From: Treponema sp.
GTDB taxonomy: Bacteria; Spirochaetota; Spirochaetia; Treponematales; Treponemataceae
Length of the DNA: 53,870 nt
Direction: 5' to 3'
Assembly: GCA_024402505.1 (NCBI GenBank)
Contig: JAKSTP010000017.1
Coordinates: forward strand, 1 to 53,870
Each line of letters starts with the position of its first letter. The first letter of the stretch is position 1. The notes under the pieces are model-generated. The model saw only the letters and a list, made by a program, of their open reading frames with translations. It had not been told where the DNA came from and made no database searches. Positions 31,019 to 42,700 of this stretch are shown piece by piece. The position numbers and the translations under genes are program-made.

Positions 31019-31690
31019 TTATTTTGCACCGTATTCGGCGTAATATGCATCAATTCGAGATTTGATTTCATCAGTAATTACTTTTTTATCACCATTTGTG
31101 TACAGTGCATCAATTACTTCGGCCATTGTAACGATGGCGCAAGTTTTGAATCCGTATTTTTCTGTAATCATGTCCAAAGCGCTTTTTTCAGAATCAAGGG
31201 CTTTTTCCATGCGGTTCAAACTGATGATTTCACCAACAACTTTTACTTTTCCCTGAGATGCGATAATAGGATAAGTTTCATCAATTGATTTTCCAGAAGT
31301 AGTAACGTCTTCAATAATAACAACACGGTCTCCATCTTTAATCTTGCTTCCAAGAAGAATACCTGCATCACCATGATCTTTAGCTTCCTTGCGGTTTGAA
31401 CAGTAGCGGATTTCTTTTCCGAACATTTCGCTGTAAGCAATAACAGTGGCAGTAGCAAGTGGAATACCTTTATAGGCTGGTCCAAAAAGCACGTCAAAAT
31501 CATCACCGAAATTGTCATGAATAGCCTGTGCATAGTAGCGTCCAAGTCGGGCAAGCTGGCTTCCAGTAACATAAGCGCCGGCATTCATAAAGAAAGGTGA
31601 TTTACGTCCGCTTTTAAGTGTAAAATCACCGAATTTCAATACCTGACATTCCAGCATAAAGTCGATGAATTCTTTTTTATAATCTTCCAT
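31019..31690 (-). CDS. pyrE: Orotate phosphoribosyltransferase
   Basis: PyrE joins orotate to PRPP in UMP synthesis. The 223-aa protein has the PRPP loop VVIIEDVTTSGKSIDE and the orotate-binding early segment KSGRKSPFFMNAGAYVTG. It sits 11 bp after the glycosidase-like gene, with GGAG before its ATG, so transcription may run from that surface operon. No attenuator pattern for pyrimidines is visible. Confidence 0.95.
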   Translation of the reverse strand: MEDYKKEFIDFMLECQVLKFGDFTLKSGRKSPFFMNAGAYVTGSQLARLGRYYAQAIHDNFGDDFDVLFGPAYKGIPLATATVIAYSEMFGKEIRYCSNRKEAKDHGDAGILLGSKIKDGDRVVIIEDVTTSGKSIDETYPIIASQGKVKVVGEIISLNRMEKALDSEKSALDMITEKYGFKTCAIVTMAEVIDALYTNGDKKVITDEIKSRIDAYYAEYGAK

Positions 31691-31701
31691 GTTGTAACTC
31701 C

Positions 31702-34032
31702 TTATTGATTAACCTTCAAGAATGGAGTATACACGAAATCTCCATAATATTCAAAATCTTCTTTGATAATGCTGTCCAGAACGGAAACACCGTCATCAAC
31801 ATAATGTCCTTTTACTTTTTCACCCATAACCGGTTTTCTGTATTCAAGGCTGGACTCTTCGCAGGTTCCTGTAAATGGCTGGTCATCTGTAACATCAGGA
31901 GAAATATAATCGTAATTTCCGCTGTTGTTCCAGTACATATATCCCTGATTGATGGAATCCCTTACGCCAAAAACCTGCTTCTGAACATAATCCTTGTCGT
32001 AATACTGACGGTCGTATCGAACATTAAGATAAAAGGCCTGAATCCATGGACGGATAATTGCCCTGTTTCTGGTGATTACGCTGTTTCTGAAAGAACCGTA
32101 GAAATAGATGCGGTACGTTCGGTCTGCCTCAGGAGCATATTCCAGGAAGTTCTGCTCAAAATGGCTTGGATAGAACATAGGACCAATTACATCAACATAT
32201 TCACTCATAAGTTCTGCATCCTGGCCGGTTCGTGTTCCTGAACGATACCATCCGTTGGCACCGTAAATGTCGATTCCAATAGGTGCATCAATATTTTCAC
32301 GGGCATAAGAAAGGAAGGAAATAAGGGCAGATTCTTTATCCATGCCTTTTTCCTGATAACGGTATTTTGCATTGTTCAGGTTATATCCGTCGGTAGGGAA
32401 ACGAATATAATCAAACTGGATTTCATCAAAACCACGGCGAACAAGTTCCTGGGCAATGGCAACATTATATTCCCAAACATATTCGCAGTAAGGATCAACC
32501 CATTTTTCATCATAGTAAACGGTCTGTTTTCCGGCACTTGATCCATCTTCGTTGGTTATTTCATCATAGCCTTTGATTCCCAGCCAGGACTTATTCGTAG
32601 TTCTGTCCCAAACTGAAAATTTTTCTTTGCCATAGGAAGCAAGGTTTTTATCTTTGAAAACAACAAGTCGTGCAATAAGATAAACGCCTTCTTTTTTAAA
32701 GGTGTCCACAAAGTTTTCCAGGTCAATGGCATAACCGCTTTCCTTGGCTTTTTCTGCAACAAAGGCATCTGTTGTGTGATATCGAAGAAGACCGTAATCA
32801 TCTTTCATGTCGATTACAAGGCTGTTCAGGTTATTGTCTTTAATAATCTTTTTAAATTTATCAATACCTTCCTGGTTTCGGCACTGATATGCACTTACGT
32901 AAATTGATTTTTTACCGTCGGCAATGCTGGCGTATCGGGTATTTACAGTTCCAGGATAGAGCTGCCACAACTCAGAAAGAAGCACACCTTCCGAAAATCC
33001 GCTGCGGCTTGAAGGAATCCAGGCTGTGTTTACCATGCCAGGTACGTTTGCAAAAGCTTTATCCCAGTTTGCGGCTTCGCTAGGTTTTCCAGGACTTGCC
33101 AAAAGATTTAAATCAACGGCGGCAAATCCTTCCATGGTTGTCCACAAAAGGGCACCGTCTACATAGGTAAGGCCGTCTGTAGAATCCAGAGGTTCAGATC
33201 CTTTATAAATAAGATTTACTTTCTTTTCTTCCCAGGAAAGCACGTAGATATTAGGCAGGAAGGACTGAGAAAAGTAAACGCTGGTTCTCATGGTGCCGTC
33301 CATGGCTTTTGTTGCTACACAAAGAATATCCGAAACCTCGTCGGTGTTGGAAAGGCTTTTCATAATTTCAAAACCTTCCTGAATGTCGGTCCATTTTGAT
33401 TTAGGTTCGTCGGGGAAAATGTAGGCAACTCCGTAAAGTGGATGACTCATAAAAACAACACATTTTCCGTCTATTGTGGCAACTGCACAGGCCTTTACCC
33501 CGGGAGTTCCTGTACTTCGGGATCCAAGAGAGCTCCAGGTTTTTCCATAATCCCGGGAAAGGAAAACTGCATCTTTTGTGGCCGTAACCATTTCTGCATT
33601 ATTTACAGGATTTACGGCAATATCTTTAAGAGGATGAATTTCTTCTACAAGAGTGGTTGTTTTTCCGTCGTATTTTTTTACTACAAAGGTTGGAAGACCT
33701 TCACTTCTAAGTTCAAAGTTTTTAAGTCCGTTGGTATAGTAAATGCCCTTTGAAGTTCGGATAATGTATTTTTCGGACACCTTTCCTTCAATAGGATTTG
33801 TATCCGTAATTGGAATAATCTGATCTACCCTGCCGTCGGTCCACAAAGGGAAACAGGCGTTGTTTGAAGTAAGACGATAAAGCCCTTCATCGGAACCTAC
33901 AACAAAGGTCTGTGATGAATCAGTATCTTTACTACTCTGGGCTTTTGGAAGCTGATAGAGCGGGTTAATTTCACGGGCAAAAAGAGATGCCGACAGTAAT
34001 ACTGTACAAAATAAAAAAACCGGTTTTTTCAT
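31702..34032 (-). CDS. Exported putative glycoside hydrolase (DUF4015 type)
   Basis: This 776-aa protein has a signal peptide (MKKPVFLFCTVLLSASLFA). A beta-propeller-like N-terminal half follows (VGSDEGLYRL, ATKDAVFLSRDYGKTW). The second half has the DUF4015 putative glycosyl hydrolase pattern: NSLVIDMKDDYGLLRYHT, VYLIARLVVFKDKNLA, and the key FDEIQFDYIRFPTDG, whose aspartate may be catalytic. It probably acts in the periplasm or outside the cell on polysaccharide or cell-wall sugars. A 12-bp inverted repeat traps its ribosome site in a loop (34018-34061). It is downstream of the HD-GYP-like gene. Confidence 0.8.
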   Translation of the reverse strand: MKKPVFLFCTVLLSASLFAREINPLYQLPKAQSSKDTDSSQTFVVGSDEGLYRLTSNNACFPLWTDGRVDQIIPITDTNPIEGKVSEKYIIRTSKGIYYTNGLKNFELRSEGLPTFVVKKYDGKTTTLVEEIHPLKDIAVNPVNNAEMVTATKDAVFLSRDYGKTWSSLGSRSTGTPGVKACAVATIDGKCVVFMSHPLYGVAYIFPDEPKSKWTDIQEGFEIMKSLSNTDEVSDILCVATKAMDGTMRTSVYFSQSFLPNIYVLSWEEKKVNLIYKGSEPLDSTDGLTYVDGALLWTTMEGFAAVDLNLLASPGKPSEAANWDKAFANVPGMVNTAWIPSSRSGFSEGVLLSELWQLYPGTVNTRYASIADGKKSIYVSAYQCRNQEGIDKFKKIIKDNNLNSLVIDMKDDYGLLRYHTTDAFVAEKAKESGYAIDLENFVDTFKKEGVYLIARLVVFKDKNLASYGKEKFSVWDRTTNKSWLGIKGYDEITNEDGSSAGKQTVYYDEKWVDPYCEYVWEYNVAIAQELVRRGFDEIQFDYIRFPTDGYNLNNAKYRYQEKGMDKESALISFLSYARENIDAPIGIDIYGANGWYRSGTRTGQDAELMSEYVDVIGPMFYPSHFEQNFLEYAPEADRTYRIYFYGSFRNSVITRNRAIIRPWIQAFYLNVRYDRQYYDKDYVQKQVFGVRDSINQGYMYWNNSGNYDYISPDVTDDQPFTGTCEESSLEYRKPVMGEKVKGHYVDDGVSVLDSIIKEDFEYYGDFVYTPFLKVNQ

Positions 34033-34061
34033 ACCTCATCTATCGGCAGAAAAAACCGGTT
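34018..34061 (-). promoter_or_regulatory. Terminator-like stem-loop around the DUF4015 gene start
   Basis: AACCGGTTTTTT and its perfect 12-bp complement flank a 20-nt loop that holds the GATGAGGT ribosome site and the ATG at 34032. On the coding strand the stem is followed by TTTTTATTTTG. Formed in RNA it would hide the start or end transcription; a regulator or ribosome passage could open it. Confidence 0.6.
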
Positions 34062-34074
34062 ATCTTAGACAATT

Positions 34075-35631
34075 CTAAATGATTTGTTCCAGAATATCTA
34101 CAACATCTGGATCATAGAACTGTGGCTGCTCTCGAAGTTTTTCAAGGGCAGTTTCCTTATCCATGATTTCGCGGTAATCACGTTTACTGCTCATGGAAAT
34201 AAAGGATTCACAAACACGAATCAGACGGGCAATCTGAGGGATTTTATCGCCCTTCAGACCTTTTGGATAACCCGATCCGTCCATGTTTTCATGGTGACAA
34301 CGGGATGCTCCGTCAAATACTTCCCAGTACTTTTTAGGAACAAAGTCCAGACGATTTTCTGCCAGATTAACGTGATTCTGCATTTCTTTGCGCTGTTCAG
34401 GTGTGAGCTGTTCAGCAGAAAGCAGTTCTTCAGGCAGTTCAAGGAATCCTGCATCGTATATCATTGCGGCACAGAAATAAAGCATACTTTCACCCTGTGG
34501 AAGACCCAGCTGGATGGCAATTTTGTATACCATTTCTGATACGTTTTTACTGTTGTTTTTGCGGCCAGTAACCTGGTCAATTCTTGAACCGATTTCTTCA
34601 CATTTTACAGCAAGATTTCTAAGTTCTTCCTGCTGTTCCGGAGTCTGTTCAACATCTGGAAGAGCAGCTGGAGTCCATCGTGAACTTCCGGCAAGTTTAA
34701 GCTGTCCAGGTCCACCTGGTCCACCGTACATATCTACAACGTTTCCAAGCATAAGGCGGTTTGTTGTATTCTGAGATGCTGCCAGCTGACGGAAAGCCTG
34801 AACATACTGTTCCTGCTGAATCTGCTGGTTTTTAAAGCCACGGCGTGCAATAAGAGTAATAACAAGAACAATCAGAAGGATAAGAATAACAATTCCTACA
34901 ATAAGGAAAAGGATTGTCTTTGTAGACTTCTGGTTATTTTCGTTACCTTTTTTCAGTTCTTCAACCATTACGCGGTTTGTTTCAAGAGCATCTTTTGAGG
35001 CCTGTGCAGCTTCCATCTGAGCTTTTGCCATTTCCTGACTGGCTTTGGCAGCTTCTTTCTGAGCCACTGCACTTTCTTCAAATCCCTTGTGAAGTTCGTT
35101 CATGAGTTCTTCATTGCGTCTTGAGTTTTCTTCACTCTGGCTCAAAAGGATTTCGCTCTGTTCCTTCATGGAAGCACTCTGTTCCCGCATGGCGTTCAGC
35201 TGATCCTGGTTCATTTTATCCTGAGCTTTTCTCTGGGCGGCAAGTTCATCTTCCTTTTTCTGTTCCTGAATTGCCTGAACCTGTTTTACCAGCTTCTGAA
35301 GGTCTGTGTTATCAACAGTTGGAAATTTTTCAAGATTCTGAACAATGTCGATATAAAGCTGTTCGTCATATTCTGTCTTCATATTTGTAAGACACTGTTT
35401 GTAAATCTGACGGGCAAAGATAATCACATTCATATCAGGATCATCTGATTTGTTCAAAGTAAGAGCCTGGTTGATATATTTGTAAGCATCAGTCAGGTTT
35501 CCGTCATCATAAGCTGCATCTGCCTTATCCAAAAATCTTGTAGCCAGATCATTTGTTGCAGCAAATGTACCTGCCGTAAAAATGGCAAACATGGCGATGT
35601 AAATTAGTTTTTTAAGTTTAGCGGATAACAT
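34075..35631 (-). CDS. Exported coiled-coil protein with a degenerate HD-GYP domain
   Basis: This 518-aa protein has a signal-like N-terminus, an early TPR-like repeat (AYDDGNLTDAYKYINQALTLN), and a long coiled coil (~100-235) rich in alanine, glutamine and lysine. One TM helix sits near 236-260 (TILFLIVGIVILILLIVLVITLIA), and the C-terminal domain is of HD-GYP type. The GYP signature is clear, HHENMDGSGYP at 446-456. The first metal-site pair HD, however, is Y392-D393 (YDAG), so the cyclic-di-GMP hydrolase site may be inactive and the domain a sensor. The ATG at 35631 overlaps the previous gene by 14 bp and has GGAG. Confidence 0.8.
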   Translation of the reverse strand: MLSAKLKKLIYIAMFAIFTAGTFAATNDLATRFLDKADAAYDDGNLTDAYKYINQALTLNKSDDPDMNVIIFARQIYKQCLTNMKTEYDEQLYIDIVQNLEKFPTVDNTDLQKLVKQVQAIQEQKKEDELAAQRKAQDKMNQDQLNAMREQSASMKEQSEILLSQSEENSRRNEELMNELHKGFEESAVAQKEAAKASQEMAKAQMEAAQASKDALETNRVMVEELKKGNENNQKSTKTILFLIVGIVILILLIVLVITLIARRGFKNQQIQQEQYVQAFRQLAASQNTTNRLMLGNVVDMYGGPGGPGQLKLAGSSRWTPAALPDVEQTPEQQEELRNLAVKCEEIGSRIDQVTGRKNNSKNVSEMVYKIAIQLGLPQGESMLYFCAAMIYDAGFLELPEELLSAEQLTPEQRKEMQNHVNLAENRLDFVPKKYWEVFDGASRCHHENMDGSGYPKGLKGDKIPQIARLIRVCESFISMSSKRDYREIMDKETALEKLREQPQFYDPDVVDILEQII

Positions 35632-36724
35632 TTTCAGCTCCTATTGCAATAATGATTTTTGCTCTATTTTCAATTCCGTTGTTCTTTATAAAGAGATAGT
35701 CTTTTACGCCAAAGTTGAAAGTAAGTTTAATTCTGTCCATTTCGGCGTAAGGAATACAGATATTTGCTCCAAAGCCCATAGCTGCATTCAAATCTTTATA
35801 GAAGAAGTGTCCCGGATAGTAATCGGCGTTCAAACTGAACTGTGCAGAACCAATAGGTGCACTTCCAATTCCAACACCAACTGCAGGTGTAATGAATGTT
35901 CCAAACAGATCGGCACTGGCAGCCTTAGCATTTTTTACAACTGGAAGGGCCACAAGTCCTGCCCGAACAAAGAAGCGGTCCCAGAGTCTGTTGAAAGAAA
36001 TCTTTGGCATAAGTTCCAGGTTCAAAAGCATTGTGTTATCAATTTCCGGTCTTGCAAATGAAAGATGGAAGGCACCGTATGCATCGAAACCAAGGTTTAT
36101 ATCTTCTTTCTGGTGTTCATAATCAAAAGCAGCAGAAATACCGTACTTAAAGTCCATGAAATCGTCACTTTTGTTTGTAACAAGATCACCATCAATAATA
36201 CCAAAACGGAACTGCCATACATTTGAAGACATTTTCTGGTCTTTTTTCTGGAAGACCTTCTGTCCGTCGGCAGCAGTAACAGTATCGTAGGATTTTTCTA
36301 CGGTTGAACGCTGCTCTTCTTTGGAAGCGGCCAGTTTTGCCTGAGCCCGTTCCTGCTCAAGAATAGCCTCTCTTTCGGCAGCACGCTGCTCTTCAAAAGC
36401 TTCAGAAATAAGTGCGTACATTTCAACTGCATCTGTATTATCAAGGTTGTTGTCGATGATAACCAGAACAGCGTTCATGGCAAATTCGTAGTCATTTGTA
36501 ATAATCAGGCGGCGAACTTTTTTGGTGGCGTAATTTTCCATCAAATAGTAATACTTGTCGCCCTGATTTTCCTGAAGAACCACATTGAGCCCGGACTCAG
36601 ATTTTTGCTGGAAGGCTGTGTCAATTTCATGATAAACATCGCTGACGTAGTCTTCCAGTGCAAATACATGACCTGCACAAAGCAGCATTATTGAAGCAGC
36701 AAGTAAACGTTTTAATCGTTTCAT
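35618..36724 (-). CDS. Exported protein with a predicted C-terminal beta-barrel
   Basis: This 368-aa protein has a signal peptide (RLLAASIMLLCAGHVFA). A charged coiled-coil follows (ISEAFEEQRAAEREAILEQERAQAK), then a C-terminal half of alternating amphipathic strands (FRFGIIDGDLVTNKS and ICIPYAEMDRIKLTFNFGVKDY) that looks like an outer-membrane barrel. The start is the ATG at 36724, with GGAGG upstream. An in-frame GTG at 36742 lies on the ribosome site itself and is rejected. It lies 22 bp after the giant Ig protein gene and is co-transcribed with it. It probably forms an envelope complex with its neighbours. Confidence 0.7.
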   Translation of the reverse strand: MKRLKRLLAASIMLLCAGHVFALEDYVSDVYHEIDTAFQQKSESGLNVVLQENQGDKYYYLMENYATKKVRRLIITNDYEFAMNAVLVIIDNNLDNTDAVEMYALISEAFEEQRAAEREAILEQERAQAKLAASKEEQRSTVEKSYDTVTAADGQKVFQKKDQKMSSNVWQFRFGIIDGDLVTNKSDDFMDFKYGISAAFDYEHQKEDINLGFDAYGAFHLSFARPEIDNTMLLNLELMPKISFNRLWDRFFVRAGLVALPVVKNAKAASADLFGTFITPAVGVGIGSAPIGSAQFSLNADYYPGHFFYKDLNAAMGFGANICIPYAEMDRIKLTFNFGVKDYLFIKNNGIENRAKIIIAIGAENVIR

Positions 36725-36746
36725 AACTATGATATCCTCCACTGCT

Positions 36747-39700
36747 CTAGAAAATACTTAAGCGGAAACCAACAGAGAACGTTGGCAAAATACGACGGAT
36801 ATCGTCTGATGCAACGTCTGATGGAATAAACCAAACTGCGCCTTCAGTGTACATAGAGATTGTACTGAAAGCTTTTACTTCAGCAAAGTGAACTCGTGGG
36901 AATTCCAGCTGTCCAATAAGGGCCGAAAGAATCTGTCCCTGATCTGAGAAGTATGAGAAGTTGGCACCAATTGCAATACTTGCATAGAGCCATTCCCAGT
37001 CGTGTCCCAGGAAGTATGCAAACGGAATTGTAGAAACGTTTGCAAGAATCTTAAGTCCAAGAATATTTGAACCACCGTAACGTGATTCTGTAAGGTCTCG
37101 CTGAAGCAGTGCTGAAACTGTATCACGCTGAGCCTGTGTAAACTGTCCCCAGTGGAACTGGAGTTTTACGTTTTCATCAAAGAAGGTAAGACCAGCACCA
37201 ATATCAAAGAGTGTTGCACCCCAGAAGTTTACATCAACGTAAAGTCCCTGGATGAATGAAGGAACTTCGTAAGAGGCTTTGTCACCTTTTCGGAGTTTAA
37301 CTTCAACTTCTTCAAGGCCAATGTCATCACCAGAAAGTCCTGAGAACTCAAGTTCCTGGTTGTAACGTCCGCCCATTGTTGGTGCAATAAGTTTAACGGT
37401 TGGTTTAGTATTATCAATCTGAATTACCATGCGGTCAATTGCAGTTTCACCGTTTTTCATTGTGGCACGGATTACCATGAAGTGTGCACCTTCGGCCATA
37501 TCTTCGTTTTCAATTCGGTAAGCCCATTTTCCAGATTCGCTGAGAGGTTCAAATGTTTTACCGTTGTTGAAACTGATTTCTACTTTGGCAACTGTTTTTG
37601 CAGCAATGGCAGCCTTGAATTCTTTTGAAGCTTCTTTTGTTTTTGCCATCAAAAGATCATCTTCGGCAATTGAGTAACCGGCTTCACCGCGGAGGTAAGG
37701 TCGTTTTGTAGCAAAGTCACCGTAGGCAAAGTTGTCTACTGTAATCCAAGGACCAAAAGGACTGTAAGTAAGTGCCTGTGGTCTTGATTTTACTTTAATA
37801 CCAGTATCAAGGGTAGCTTCAACATAGTATTCGTGAACACCTTCCGAGATTTCTGAATCTGGACCAAGTTCAAACTTGAAGTAACCGCTCTTTGTAAGCC
37901 GTGTATCCTGAATAAGTTTTCCATCAATATAAAGGTGAAGTGCCTGAATAATGTCTTCAGAAGCAGCCTGTCCGTAAATGTTGAACTTACCAGTTTTGTG
38001 TTCACCGTTCAAAGGATACAGAAGGTCGATTGTAGCGGCTTCCTTGTTCTTTTCAAGGTGGATGTTTCGGGAAACGTTTGTTTTGTTTCCGGCTTTATCT
38101 TCTGCAGAAAGTTCAACGTTGTAGAATCCGTCTGGAAGATCTGTAATATCCATTGTGTCACCAATAACCCGGTCAATCTTGAAGTCGCGTTTAATGGCTT
38201 TTCCAGTCTGTTCCATGTTGCGGATAGTAACGTACATGCTTGTAATTTCAAGGTTATCGTAAGAGTAACCAGAGAAGAACAGTCGTCCTGTTGTAGTTGA
38301 ATCATCTTTTGGAAGTTCAAGGTGAAGAACAGGTGCTTCGTTATCAATGTTGATCAGAGAAGAGTAAAGTCCCTGAATGTCGTAGTTATCGAAAATCTTA
38401 AGGAATACTACCTGAGTACCACCAGGAATTGCACGGGAATCAACAGTGTAAGACCATTCTTCTGTACCAATGGCATCGTTGTAAGTATTACCGTTATCCA
38501 AAGAAATCTGAACTTTCTGAATACCGTTTTTGTCGCTTGCAACACCCTTAATTGTAATAAGTTCACGAACAGAAGTATCGATTGTTGGAGTTACAACAGA
38601 TCCCTTTGGTTCTTCAAGAGAGATGCGGAATTTTCGTGTAGTTTCCAGACCTTTTACACCGTTGATATCAACTGCGTAAACTGTAACTGTGTGTTCGTTA
38701 TCGGTCATTGATGAAAGTGGTACATCCAGAGAGAAGCTTGTTCCAACTTCCGGAATCTGTTTGTAAGGACCGTCATCAAGTTTGTAGTAAATGGTAGAAG
38801 GACCATCATCATCGTAGATTACACCCGAAATTGTAAAGTCGCGGGTAATAACCTGGTTGTCTTCAGGAACGTGGATTTCTGAAACTGGAAGGTCACTTTC
38901 ATTATCAATAAGGAACTTCCAGGCAATCATTTCATTTTTGTTTCCGGCTTCATCAGTAAATACGAAGCTCATTGTATCATCAATTGGTTTTTCTTCTGTA
39001 CCAATCATTACTGAAACAAGATTTGATTCAATTGGAAGTTCTGATCTTGTTTTTCCGTCTGGAGCAACGTATTCTGCCTTTGAAAGCATACCGTTGTCTT
39101 TTACTTCAAATACGATAAGGTTTTCACCGTTTACAATATCATCGTTCAAAGGTTCAACTACTGTTACCTCTGGAGCTGTAATATCTTTGTAAGCGGCTTT
39201 GTATGCTGTAACTGTATTTCCACAAAGGTCTGTAGCCCGTACGATAATTGAAACAAGTCCGTCAGGAATATGAGAGATTTCAAGATCTTTACTGTAAGTT
39301 ACACCACGGGCATCCTCATTGGCCTTTGTAAAGTCAATGTTGTTCCATGTATCACCGTTGTCCAGTGAGTATTCAACCTTGGCTACTCCAATTGTATCAG
39401 CTACAGTTCCCGACAATTTAACATTGTTATTGAGCCACTGCTGCATTTCTGGAGTTTCAATCTTAAGTTCTGGAGCACCGGAATCCTTAACAAAGTTGAA
39501 GGCGGCACTTTCGTAAACATCACCAAGACCGTCTGTTACACGAACTTTTACATTGTTGTAAGTTCCGTCAGAGTTGGCACGGAGAGTAATAAGTCTTCCT
39601 TCCTGGCTGATAGAAAGGTCTCCTGTTGAAGCAACCAGTTCGGCACTTACAGGAAGAGGAAGGTTTGCATAGTAATAGAATTCACCGTTTGCAGGAAGAA

Positions 39701-42700
39701 CGTATGCGTTCAATGCTGAGTTGAAATCAACGCCTGTTCCTGCCATTGTGTAAACTTTTTCTTCATCGTCTTTAGAAAGATCATCTACAGTGCGAACTAC
39801 GCGGATAGTTCCCCAGATTGACTGTTCAAGTCCACCGGCCTTTACGTTCATGCGCACTTTTGTTACACGGGAAGAAAGGTTCTTCAAAGGAATTTCTGCA
39901 ATCCATCTTGTTGGATTGTCGCCTTTTGGATCCGGCTTAATAAGTTTTGCAGCCCCAGTCTGTTTTACATCACCGCCGGCAACCTGATCTCCGGAAAGTT
40001 CGTAAGTAACACCAGAAACTACAGCACCTGTATCAATGTAAGCAACAATTTTTCCAGCATCTGCAGCCTGTTTTGCAACGATTGTCATACCTGAAAGATA
40101 TTCTTCATCGTTTACATAAACAAAGTTTGCGCTGAGTGTTGGCTTTTTCATTGCGGCAAATTTTCCAGCTGTAATTTTTCCGTTTGCATCTTCTGCAGAC
40201 CAGGCCAGATTGTTTGTTCCTTCAATCATTTCTTCGCGAGGGAAGTGTTCAAAGGCATCATCCCCAGGAACCTGAGAAATGCTGCGGGCATAAACGTCAA
40301 TTCCATCGAACCATGAAACAACCGGTACTTTTGGAACAGGCATTTTTCCTTTTGCATCTTCTGTAAGTTCAGGAATCTTGTCCAGAGCAACTACTGCAGT
40401 CTTTTTCATGCCGGCATTGCTTTCGGCTACAACTTCAACAAGATAGGCGCCCATTCCAAGGCTGTCTGATTCAATGCGGAATTCGAAGTTTCCTTTGTCA
40501 TCAATTTCAACGTCTGTGAAATCTGCTGGAACTGAGGTTCCTTTTACTGCAGAAATAATGCCTGCTTTCATTTCGATTGAAGCAGAAAGAAGTCTGTACT
40601 GAACACGCATAAGACCTGTGCTGCAAGCTGCTTTACCACTGATTTTTACATCCTGGGCATTTAGATCGAATGCTGTTTTTGAAAGATATTCACCGTCCTG
40701 ATAAAGTCCTTCCAGATCCAGAGTTGGGATTTCTGTATCATTTACAAAAATCAACGGACGGCTTTCAATTACATCGTTTTTAGCAGTAGTTACTTTGATT
40801 ACAACCGGTTCAGACGTACCCTTCTCTTCTGTGGCAACAAGGCGAATCTGATTTCCGCTTGTTTCGATGGAAGCAAATTTTGTAGCAGGAGAGATTTCGG
40901 CTTTCTTAATATCTGCACCGATTACATAACCTGTTGCAGGGAAGTTCAGATCATTTACGATTCGTCCTTCTTCATCAACACGGCTGTCATCGAAAACTAC
41001 ACGAGGCACATCAGATTTGATTTCAGAAGTATTGGTAATGTAAACCATTGTTCTGTATTCTGTTGTGCGGTCATAAATATCTGTGGCTGTAATAGTAAGT
41101 TTTGAAAGACCTTTTGGAAGGTCGTTTGTAACAGGAATTACCAGAGAGTAGCTCATTGCATTTTTAAGGGCAACGTCCTGATCAATGGCTTCTTCTTTTT
41201 TCCAAGACCAGTTTGTGTGAACATTCTTAAGTCCTGTTGTTGATGAAATGTCGAACTTAAGTGATGATCCGCTTTCCGGATGGATTTCTGTAGCGTTTTT
41301 CCATTCCTGGCTGTCTTTTCCCTGTGTAAGTGTAACTCCATTGAATTTTGGAGCTTCACCCTGGCAAACAAATTCAACTGTTACAGGATTTCCATCTACA
41401 CCATTGATGTCGGTAGCAATAACTGTAACTTTGTGTTTACCTGTAGAAAGTTCTGAGTTTTTAGGAAGTTCAAAATAGAATGAACCTCGTGTTTCAACAG
41501 CCTGTTCGTTTGCTCCGTCTAAGGTCATGCGAACAGATCTTACACCGTCATCATCAGTAGCAAGACCGCGGATATAAAGAGGTTCATCGTTGAAATAAGA
41601 ACGTGCTGCAACCGGGTTTTCAATTGTTACAACAGGCTTATCACTTTCAGCATTAATCTTAATATTCTGAGAAACTTCTACAATGTTACCGGCAACGTCC
41701 TGTGCCTTGATTGTAAATTTCTGTGATTTTTCCTTGGCGTTTGTAGCATCAAAATTGAGACACCAGTAAGGGTTACCTGGAATCAGTTCAATTTCACCTT
41801 TTTCATTACCGTATGTCCAGGTAAGGGATGTAATTCCCATAATATCTTTTGCATAACCGGCAATTGAGAATTTTCCATTTACTTCGCGATCAGGGGTTGG
41901 AGATACGATTTTTACGTCTGGTTTTGTATTATCAATAAAGTAAAGGAATGAATAGATACCTGTAGAAGTAGCGTTATCAGTTGCCTTAAACCAGATAACT
42001 GCAGGTCCATCTTTAAATTCTTTTGTATTTACAACAATGTCGAAAGTGGCAAAGCGTCCCTTAACGTTGTTGTTGATTTTTACCGGAATAAAGTTCTGTC
42101 CGTTGTCGATAGAATAAAGGAGGTCATGAATACCGTTACCATCTTCTACACGTCCAACAAAGTGAGTACTTCCTGAAACAAGAACACCCATGGTTTTATC
42201 TTTGATAGATGTAACAGGCTGACGGCGGTCCAGCTGCCATGTAAGTTCAGTGGTTTTTCCCCGAAGGCCGTTAATATCATAGCCAATTACTTTTACTGTA
42301 TGAGGACCTTCTTCAAGATCGCGGGTATCCAGATAGTAAGACCAGAATTCGGCACCTTCTGCACGAATAGGGTTTGATTCATCTCCGTCAAGAATCAGGT
42401 CAATGTGGTCAACGCCATCATCATCAACACAAGTACCTACAATGTTCAAGTTACCTACAACTCGCATGTTAGGATATGGGTTGGTGATACCAGGAATACA
42501 AAGGTCAGAATCAGGATCAACAAAAATATTGTGTGGTCCTTCTACATATGTATTGCCACCCTTATCTTTGGCAGTAATCATAATGTTGTACTTACCTTTT
42601 TTCTTTCCTTCAAGATCAAAAGTCTCAGTCCAGCTGTTCATATTCTGAACATCTTTTGCCTCGGTATCCTTTTTACCATGAGCAGAAACCATAGCTGAGC

